Part shown: positions 54,107 through 62,800 of the stretch, piece after piece | Position numbering within the stretch: the first letter of the stretch is position 1 | Layout: every line of letters starts with the position of its first letter | Assembly: GCA_905221605.1 (NCBI GenBank) | Contig: CAJNDS010002435.1 | Span: 318,501-382,500 of the forward strand | DNA from: Symbiodinium natans | Lineage: Eukaryota; Sar; Dinophyceae; Suessiales; Symbiodiniaceae | Direction: 5' to 3' | DNA length: 64,000 nt | Program-made: the position numbers and the translations under genes | The notes under the pieces: model-generated | What the model was told of the DNA's origin: nothing | What the model saw: only the letters and a program-made list of their open reading frames with translations | The model's database searches: none

Positions 54107-55255
54107 GAATAAGTTTAGGCACTATGAGGCTTAAGGGCTTATGTTTGCTGCGGTTTCTTCGTTGGCGCGTGAGCGCAGAGGTTGAAAAAAAGAAAGCCGG
54201 ACCCCGAATATGATGCTTGCTGGACCCACCCAAGTAGTCATGCCCTGCCTTGAGACTCACGAATTTGAAAAATTTGTGCCCCTGACTGCAGTCGATTGCC
54301 GACAAGGCGTTCTGTGACTTGCTGTCTTCCGGGCATGCGTACTTCCGCAAATCGGACACGGGCAAGGTCCACCGCTCGGAGCATGAGCTTGGCACAAACA
54401 GCCTCATCAACCTTCGAAGCCCTAACTAGGGGTCGGAATAACTACCAATGGTATTCCTTATGGCTATAGTTATACGATGATGACCCCCAGAACCTATTCT
54501 AATTATTGAGGCCCCTACAGTAAACCAATGCGCAACCCTAGCTAAACCGGCCTTCTCTCTGCGCGAGGGCTGGGGGAGCGCCTCAGCAAAATCCACAGGT
54601 CATGGGGCTGAATATGGGGTTTAGGGTTTAGGGTTCAGGGCTTAAGGCTCAGGGTTTAGGGTTTAGGGTTCAGGGGACATCTGAAGGGGGGGCTGTTGCT
54701 GTCTTAGCGTGTAGGCTAGGGTTTCGGATGCGGGCTCGGAGAGCCAATGTTATCCACATAATCACCACATGTGGTTTCTGTCAAGGATGGGTTTAGGGTT
54801 GAGGGTTCAGGGTACCCAAGATGGGACCGGAAAGCAAGAATGCAACAGCAACTCATCCGCCGGCGCCGGTGTTGCTGTGTATGCCGTGCTCCTGGCTCCT
54901 TCCGGTTTGGGAAGCCCATATCAAGTGCACTCAAATCCTTTGCCCTTATTGATTGTACTCCGTCACCCTTTTTACACGTGGACTTGTTGAATGCCAGCAT
55001 TTCCATGCTGTGGCACCAGAACATACGAAAGGCTTAGGAATCTGCAAGGAACAAACTTTAAACCCTAAACCCTAAACCACCCGGACCTTTACAATGAGCC
55101 TCCATGAGTTCCACCATGCTCGTCTGCATGCCTTTCTTTGATGTCTTTTGCTCTTTTCCTCGTCATCTGCCACAACCCCCCCCCCCACCCCGAGTTTGCT
55201 GAGTACCCTGGGCCAAAAACAAGGGTAACCTTGCAATGATGATATGGTTAAAGGG

Positions 55256-55412
55256 CTTGGAGGTTCATGGTATTTATTAACCAGTTATATTAACGGTACT
55301 TATTATAACTGTACTTATCACTGTACTTATAACCATTTTAGGGCACTTAAGGGGTTCTAAGTGGGTTATAAGTACAGCTGTATTTGGTTCATACGTACCA
55401 TGAACCTCCAAG
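55256..55412. mobile_element. MITE with 17-bp perfect inverted repeats
   Basis: Ends CTTGGAGGTTCATGGTA and TACCATGAACCTCCAAG are exact reverse complements. The interior has TGTACTTAT-like repeats. It is the same family as 59313-59491; intron 18 of CPS II (34514-34629) starts with a related CTTGGGGAGGTTCATGG. No clear target duplication is visible. Confidence 0.85.
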
Positions 55413-55477
55413 TACCTACCCAGCGAATAAGCCGATGACAACTTTTCAATGCGGCTCGTCAGGGTGCGACAGCCAGG

Positions 55478-55617
55478 GTTAGGGTTTAGGGTTTAGGGTT
55501 TAGGGTTTAGGGTTTAGGGTTTAGGGTTTAGGGTTTAGGGTTTAGGGTTTAGGGTTTAGGGTTTAGGGTTTAGGGTTTAGGGTTTAGGGTTTAGGGTTTA
55601 GGGTTTAGGGTTTAGGG
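55478..55617. repeat. TTTAGGG array, longest pure array of the window
   Basis: About twenty uninterrupted TTTAGGG units, flanked on the right by a coding-like minus-strand segment (55830-55620). Confidence 0.97.
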
Positions 55618-55859
55618 GCTCAACGATTCTCTCCATTCGTTGGGCAAGACCTTGAAGCATCCGGCTGCATGTGGCGCATGTGGGGCGGTGAAACGATGTA
55701 ATGCAAGCACCTGCATGTTGGCACACTGTTCCGGGTTGTGATGTTTTCGCCTTTCTCCAAGCGTAAGCGCAAGCAAGAAGTCAGGCAGATTGGTCAGCTG
55801 CGTAAGAGTTACCTCTGTTACCCGAAACCCTTTTGCCACTGGACTTGGGGACTAGCCAG

Positions 55860-57230
55860 ATCGGAGCCCCACCCTGAACCCTAAACCCTAAACCCTAAAC
55901 CCTAAACCCTAAACGTATTAGCTGAGGGCCGGACTTGCAATACCCGAGATGGACACACAAACAGTCTCACACTCGTGACCCCAAACCCTAAACCCTAAAC
56001 TCTCTGTAACCCTAAACCCTCCGTAACCCTAAACCCGAAACCCGAACCCCCTTTTTGAATCCAGACTCTTTACGCCAGCACGATAACAGTTGCCCCCCCA
56101 AACCCTAAACCCTAAACCCTAAACCCCAAACCCTAAACCCTCTGTAACCCTAGAGCCTGAATTCCCAAACCCTAAACCTAGTTGCTGAGTACCCCTGGGC
56201 CAAAAAGATTAACCTTTCAATCATGGTAGAGTGTATAGGTTTAGGGTTTAGGGTTTAGGGTTTAGGGTTTAGGGTTTAGGGTTTAGGGGTTAGGGGTTAG
56301 GGGTTTAGGGGTTTAGGGGTTTAGGGGTTTAGGGTTTAGGGTTTAGGGTTTGGGGTTTAGGGTTTAGGGTTTAGGGTTTGCTGTGATAGGGTATATACCC
56401 CAAAAGGTTAAAGGCTACCTACTAAGCTAATAATCCTTCACCCCACGTCCTGTTGGGGGCGAGAGTGTGTGGCTTCAAAGCTCGCACTGGGTCCGGGGCT
56501 AGTCTCCAGCGCACCGCCAGGTGCTTCGTCCTTTGCTCGGGCTTTTTTTTTGTAACCCTAGACGTGGTACCTGTCTTGGTTGCTGAGTTCATAAGCCCCC
56601 AACAAGAGTACACTTTCAGTTTTATAGGGGACTATTGTATCCCAAAAAGAGTAAAGTGTGCTCACTCAGCTACTAAGCTATCTATAGGAGGTTCTGTGCA
56701 AGATCTCTTGGTGAACCCTTTGGTTTAGAGTCAAAGAAACCAAAAACAACAACAGTAACAAAAAATAGTACTAATACTAATGCTAATACTAATACTAATA
56801 ATACTACTTTACTAATGCCAATAATTATCGTACTACACTAAAATAAAAAAAAACAAATTCGAATCAAAAGCATAAGATTTAAAAAAAAAAAACACACACA
56901 CACACACACTTGCAAACTGGGCCCAGCGTCTTTCGCTTGATGCGGCGCTCGGGCATGGATCCAGTTACCCCGGGTCTCTTTGGCTGGATTCGGCGCCCGG
57001 GGATAGCCCGGCCGGGTCTCTCCTTGGAGTGCTTTCCTCGGTCCTGAGTGGGTTTAGGGTTTAGGGTTTAGGGTTTCGGGTTTAGGGTTTAGGATTTAGG
57101 GTTTCGGGTCTAGGGTATTGCCACCCGTCGACGAGCAAGGGTTTAGGGTTTAGGGTCCTCCCCCTTTTTTTCACAACCCACCCAAAACAGGAACTTCATG
57201 GGCACAGTTGCGGCACATTAGGGGCTCCCA
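55860..57230. other. Arrays and unassigned sequence
   Basis: CCCTAAA arrays at 55875-55915 and 56097-56145, a TTTAGGG/TTAGGGG array at 56239-56380, an introner-like copy at 56579-56680, an ACTAAT-rich AT stretch at 56740-56880 and a CA run at 56890-56908. No gene is recognised. Confidence 0.5.
56579..56680. mobile_element. Second copy of the intron-30 element, without telomere array
   Basis: About 100 bp from TTGCTGAGTTCATAAGCCCC to CTCACTCAGCTACTAAGC, with GCTGAGT at both ends in inverted orientation. It aligns to both ends of CPS II intron 30. Confidence 0.75.
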
Positions 57231-57629
57231 ATGTTACAATGTGAAGTTCTGTAAGAGGTTCTGTGGAGCAGGTATCGCATCAGCGACAAGTTCAATCCAA
57301 CGGCTTACATGCGGACACGAATTCTGAGTGCTGCACCATCGTCCGCCTGCTGACCTCAGCAACTTTCCAGCAAATCTGACTGAAAGCTGAACAGTGGCCA
57401 GCGCTCGTGGCAAGTGCCCCCAGAAGTGGGTGGCACACCGCAAGGACGAGTCTGCTGCGCGACGATGCGTGCACGCTACATTGGCAGCGTCAGAATGCCC
57501 ATTGAAAGCCGCAGACCGGCCCCTGAACCAAAGCCCACCATAATCGCGCGATGCTTTTGTGTGGGGTGGGGGGGGGGGGGGGGTAATTCAAGTCTCTCAA
57601 AGTCTAGGGGCATACCCGAAACACTAGTT

Positions 57630-57903
57630 GAGACCCCAAACCCTAAACCCCTAAACCCCTGAACCCCTGAACCCCTAAACCCCTAAACCCCTAAACCCCT
57701 AAACTTAAACCCCTAAACCCCTAAACCCCTAAACCCCTAAACCCCCAAAACCCCTAAACCGCTAAACCGCTGAGCCCTAAACCCTAAACCCTAAGCGTTG
57801 CCCTAAACCCTAAACCCTAAACCCCAAACCCAAACCCTAAACCCTAAACCCTAAACCCTAAACCCTAAACCCTAAACCCTAAACCCTAAACCCTAAACCC
57901 TAG
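57630..57903. repeat. CCCCTAAA / CCCTAAA array
   Basis: 270 bp of CCCCTAAA units followed by CCCTAAA units, ending directly before the unassigned leader of the copia element. Confidence 0.95.
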
Positions 57904-58305
57904 CTGCAGGATGCAGGCCTTCTCCTTGGCAACAGCAACCGCCCGAGGAGTTGGGGCAGCCACACCGGCATCGGCGGCAGCGGGAGGGACTGCCTCGCAC
58001 GACATATAGGGGCCTGTGGAAGCATGATCCCCACGAGACATCACCGGAATTCACTATATCATCGGCGCTCATGCAGGCTCACAGTGCAAGCATGTGCTGG
58101 TGTAAAGCAGGACTTTGCAGGCGTAAAAACCATGTCTTGCAGAACTTTGCAAAGCAAGGATACGTCTTGCAGACTTTGCACAAGGAGCTATAAGCACAGC
58201 ATGTAAAGAAGAACCATGTGCTTGGCTGGTCGTGTAAAAGGTGCCTTTCTCATTTCCGTGATGGTTTGAGCTGTGCCTATCGACTGGGCCATCGATCTTC
58301 AGGTT
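57904..58305. other. Possible LTR or leader of the copia element
   Basis: About 400 bp upstream of the gag start with internal short repeats (CTTTGCA/CTTGCAGA at 58104-58185). An LTR cannot be proven because the matching 3' copy lies outside the window. No TGG primer site next to a CA end was found. Confidence 0.35.
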
Positions 58306-59312
58306 ATGAGCTACCAAGCTTTGGGTGGCAGGCTGGAAGGAGAGTCGAATGGACCCGCTTATGGGGCGGTGAACGATCGTGCAGCTGATCAGTCTGGACC
58401 AGTGCTGAATGGATGGTTGCCAGGGCAAGCGAGAGGTGAAGCATCTGGACAAGAAGTTCAGCCTGGAGCCACGCCGGATCGGATCGCGGTTGGAGCCAAC
58501 GAAGCCGGATCGGGTGCGCGTCACGACGGGAACATACAGGAACACCGTACACGTGCACAGGACAACATGCTGCAGCAGCACACAGAACAACAACTGCAGC
58601 AGCCCTTCCAGGTTCCCCACCAAGACCCTGCTTTGACTCCGCAGCAGCAAGCTCAGAATGTACTTCGGCTACCAGAACAACTGCATCCTGCGAGGCCCTT
58701 AGATGACGGAGAGGTTCGGGAACATTCTGTGATGGAGACCACCCAGGGTGTCTCAATGCAGGTGATGGCCACGACGAACATCTCTCCACCAGAAGAACTG
58801 CCTCAGCGACAAGAAGGAATGAACGCAGGGCAAGCAGTTTGGATGGTGCGACTTGGAGAGTTTCTGCAGCGCCGTGTATCTCAGGCGGCCGCAGCGGTGG
58901 CACCTGTTCTGGAAAGACAGCAAAGGACCCCTCGTGCTTTTCCATCGCCGCCAGCAAGCTGGGCTTCACAGATGGGCCCGGAGCCCCCTCTCTTCACACC
59001 AGAGGCGGAAAGTGCGATGCAGCAGTGGACACAAAGGGCACCGCTGTTGTATGGATGGGGTGGTCAGCAAGGGCCACCGATGCCGAGGGAGGCTACATCT
59101 TCGTCTGGCTCTTTGACTCAGGAGCAGATCTTGGCCGAAGTGCATCGTCAAGTGCAAAGAGCAATGCAAGGACACCAGCAAGAGATGAGAGCATTGGAAG
59201 CCGAAAATGCCAGACTTCGAGCAGAAGTCCAAGAGCAAGGCCGGATGAGTGTGGAGCCAACCCTTCAGCCAGACCTACGAGGAGGCAATCCCCCTGGGTG
59301 CCCTAAGCGCCA
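58306..59312 (+). CDS. Copia-type element: N-terminal gag region
   Basis: Open frame from ATG 58306 (58273 is an in-frame alternative) to the MITE insertion at 59313. Gln-rich N-terminus, then MVRLGEFLQRRVSQAAAAVA, PPASWASQMGPEPPLFTPEA, and a coiled coil (EILAEVHRQV-type heptads, MRALEAENARLRAEVQEQG). This arrangement is typical of the first part of dinoflagellate copia polyproteins. It ends PDLRGGNPPGCPK and is then broken by the MITE and an inverted block. No 5' LTR or primer site could be identified between 57905 and 58305, because the 3' LTR is outside the window. Confidence 0.75.
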
Positions 59313-59491
59313 CTTGGAGGTTAAGGGTACTTACCAACCAATATTAAATGTACTTCTAACTGTACTTATGACTGTACTTATTACTGTACTTATGTACCTG
59401 TACTTATAAATGTACTTGTAACCATATTAAGGCACTTCAGGGGCTTTTCAGTGGGTTTATCATTAGTTAAGAAGTACCATGAACCTCCAAG
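59313..59491. mobile_element. MITE with about 20-bp inverted ends, inside the copia gag
   Basis: Begins CTTGGAGGTTAAGGGTACTT and ends AAGTACCATGAACCTCCAAG (imperfect inverted repeats). The interior has repeats of TGTACTTAT. It is homologous along its length to 55256-55412. It stops the gag frame and lies exactly at one edge of an inverted gag block. Confidence 0.8.
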
Positions 59492-59876
59492 TAGACGCCC
59501 TGAGCCAACATGCCAAAAGGATCTGTTGCGCTCTTGCCCGGCGCCGCTCCTCCTCTAGCAGAGGATTTCTCATCTCCCCCACCACTCGATCCTGCAGCTT
59601 CCCCAGAACTCACATTCTGTACTCCTTGACCTCCAAGAAGATTGCTTCCAGAAACTCCATGTCCCGGTTGACCTGAAGCAGGATCACCCCCGTGTACGTT
59701 GGAAGGTTCACGGTAACCTTGCTCATTCACACCCCGGCTTCCAAAGCTGTTCCTTGTAAGCCCCGGAGGCCCCGACAAGCTTCCAGAGCCTTGACCATCT
59801 TCGCCATCTTCTACTCGCACCACACGAGCATCCCGTGGAGGTCCTCGCAGGTCTTGTCCGTGCAGCATCTCAGCCG
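59492..59876 (-). pseudogene. Inverted middle part of the copia gag
   Basis: On the minus strand this block reads VRVEDGEDGQGSGSLSGPPG, VNEQGYREPSNVHGGDPASG and ends SATDPFGMLAQGV. Those are the segments expected in sense orientation between GGNPPGCPK (left gag) and QDIAQLQKAM (right gag). The block is therefore inverted relative to the rest of the polyprotein. With it, the element copy cannot make a continuous gag. Confidence 0.6.
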
Positions 59877-62800
59877 ATGCTCCACCTCCAGGACATCGCT
59901 CAACTCCAGAAGGCAATGAGTGCCACGATCGCGATCAAGGCCCAAGAGCAGGAGCAAGTGAAGCCGGGGATCTCAGAGTTGCCGAAGCTACCGGAACTGT
60001 CGGAGACATCCTGCATTGATGTGGGAGATTGGCTACATTCCCTAGAGTGCCCCATGGGTGACTTGAGCAATGGCTCTGCGGTTTGGTGGAGCGAGACCCT
60101 TCAGTGTTTGGATCGTTTCTATGAGAGCTACCTGAAGAGCTCGAATTTGGCGAAGCTTTCGTTGAAGCCGGAGACTTTTGCCACGATCATGCTGAAGGAG
60201 GACAAGTGGGGCAGGGTAGACAAGAGGGCAACATCGATGATACTCGCGGCCTTGCCTGAGTCTGTGAAGGCCGAGGTGCTGGCGTCAAGACTCACCGGCA
60301 CATTGCCGGTATTGGGAAGGGTCATGGTCTTGTATAGACCTGGAAGTGCTGCAGAAAGGCAGCAGATCTTGAAGGCTTTGGAGTCCCCCTCAACGGCGAC
60401 ATCGGCGACGGAGGCTGTGGATCAGCTGAGGAGATGGTCACGATGGCTACGCAGGGCAGGGGACATTGGACTTCAGAGGCCGGACGCAAGCGTTCTTCTC
60501 CGAGGGCTGGACAACATATCCCGGAAGGTCCTCCTTGAGCATGGGGAGATCATGTTTCGTATAAACATGATGAGGTACACTTTGGAGGTGGATGTGAAAC
60601 CGACTCAGGAGTCTGTCCAGGACTTGCACCAGGCGCTGTTGTCCGAGTTTGAGCAAGTGGCTTTTCGTGGAAGAACCAAAGGGGCAACAACGACGGCTAG
60701 TATGAGAGCTATGACTGCATCCTCTACCACGGGTACCCCTCCTGGAACTGAGGCTGCTGGCAACCCAGGCGAATCTTCGCCTAGCAAGTCCAAGGGACCA
60801 CCATGCAAGTTCTTCCTCACAGATCAGGGATGCAGACGAGGAGCCGCATGCAAATTCAACCATGAGGTCGAGAAGAAGCTTCGTCAAGGGCGGTGCTGGA
60901 CTTGCGGTAGCAAGCAACATGTTGCCAAGGCTTGCCCAACGAAAGACAAGGGGTCACCGTCGAAGGCCCAAGCCAAAACGGGACCAATGAAGCCAGAGAC
61001 TGCAACTTCAGCGAGTGCTTCATTAGCTGCCATAGCGCCTGAAAGTGCTCACCCCGCACCGCCAACGACACCAAAGGCCTCGTCTCCAATGCCTGGAACG
61101 CCCTCAGCCTCGTCCTCGACCGTGGATCTTCCTCAGGGACAATCTTCGTCTACTGCTTCTGCGTCGGGGGACTTACGAGATCTACTACAAGAGGCGAACA
61201 CCATGCTGAAGGAGATGAGGCACCTGAAGTTGTTGACGGTAAAGGATGTGATGGCACAAGCAAGATCGCTCGGCTGTCAAGACGAAGAAGGTCGCACTGG
61301 TCTTTTGGATTCGGGGGCCTCCCATCCATACAGGGAAGGCACTGTGGAAGAAGTAAGGGAGTCAACAAGCGTCAAGGTGCAGTTGGCAAATGGCGAGGAG
61401 GTCACCTTGGCACAGAATCGAGCGGGAACCCTTTTGGCGACGAGGAGCTCACCGAACGATAGAACAGCGCCAATAGTCCCTCTTGGCTCCCTCGTCCAGG
61501 ACCTGAACTGCGAGCTGACTTGGGGACGGAAGAGAGGTTTGGAGATTCGCCACCCGATCCACGGGACGATTCGGCCGGTTGTGGTGGATAAGTGTCCTGT
61601 CATTGGCGAGACCCAGGCTCTGGACCTCATAAAGGAGCTAAAAGCGAAGAGAGTGGAGGAACTAAGGGAGAACACAAGGGCGACTCAGAAGGCGTTGTGG
61701 CTTTGGGATGAAACAGCGAGGTGGGCAAGGCATCTTGAAGTTTTCCTCCAGGACGGAACAAGGGCAAGGCAGCTGTTGGCAATGGAGACGGATGACTCAC
61801 CTTTCAAGGACTTAGAAGCATCTACAAAGGCGGCCATGGCGGAGGAGCTCGCTTTGGATGATCGAGCAGGTTGGAACTACCTGAAGCCTCTTCCAGTATC
61901 GCGAAGGAAGAGGAAGCAGCTGATGAGGTGCCAGTGGGTCGTCAATTTGTTCGCTGGACCAGGTCCTGACACGGCAGAGTTCAAGAACATAGATGGCGAC
62001 AGCGTGCTAGTGGAAATGGATATCACTAGATCCAGAGCTTTTGACATGAGAAAGTCGTCAGGAGCCTACCGGGCACTGCTTTGGGCGGCGGCTACTGGAA
62101 GGGTCAAGGGAGTGTTGTCGTCGCCGCCGATGAGATCCAAGACTGATGAGGAGCTGGTGGCAAAGGCCATGTGGTTCTCTTTGATTGCAAAGGCAGCCAG
62201 AGCGACCTTGGACCGACCACCACCCTTTGTGCTGATTGAGGGCAAGAAGGTTTTAGCCTACATGCAGACGGATCCTCAAGCAGGCTTGAAGTTGTCGTGG
62301 AAGTCCTTTGTTGAGGTCATGTGTTTGGAGAACCAAGGGGAAAGCATCGTGACGAACCTCGACTATGACAAGGAGCTGAAAACTGTAACGAATGGAGGTG
62401 GCCGGTGGACGATGTCGTTCAAGGAGGAGACGGCGGAAGCGATGAAAAGGTGGGACAAGGTGCCAGAGTCAAGACAAGTGAGGGTCTGGATGGCGAAGAT
62501 GGATAAGGTTCGGGAGAAATCCTTTTTGGAGTCGCTCTCGGATAAGGAGTTGGCGCAATGGAAGGTTCATGTGAGGAACAACCACATACCCTACAACAGG
62601 AAGTGCAAGGCGTGTGTGGAATCGAGTGCGACTGGAAGGAAGCACGTGAGAATCAAATCGCCGTCCGCATACTGCCTGAGTCTTGATATTTGTGGACCTT
62701 TCCGTGCCCGTGGAAGTGATCCAGACCATAGAGATTATCGCTATGCCCTAGTTGGAGCGTATGTGATCCCGAGGATAGTGGAGCCTAGCAACGAAGTTCC

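Larger units (their letters stand above)
42310..57443 (-). other. Exon-like segments of one or more unrecognised genes
   Basis: Minus-strand segments with protein-like reading include: 57400-57240 (FAGKLLRSAGGRWCSTQ), 55830-55620 (LPDFLLALTLGERRKHHNPE), 54400-54230 (NALSAIDCSQGHKFFKFVSL), 52975-52885 (LQTFGGPLQACVPALRASG), 50730-50615 (PDLHEQASHQACVEGLWCWG), 50355-50283 (SLKGPAREVSLGAAVAVAEA), 49015-48930 (YIWESPLRRLGFWLAHVRKS), 48790-48705 (KKPAGSIEYARDLRVKG), 46868-46800 (LQVLRCLGIQEAQECPEVIA), 45125-45040 (ARHLAWLLCALGLGWRVCG), 44435-44385 (VIGVFGAFYKANGGAHGAAS), 44210-44080 (MNPNSFEACALGRGGFVGVA), 43815-43695 (METFDRPNLLRPGAGLLPG). Each is 60-210 bp and flanked by telomere-like arrays or introner-like elements, as in CPS II. 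No family is recognised, and some may be chance. Confidence 0.35.
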
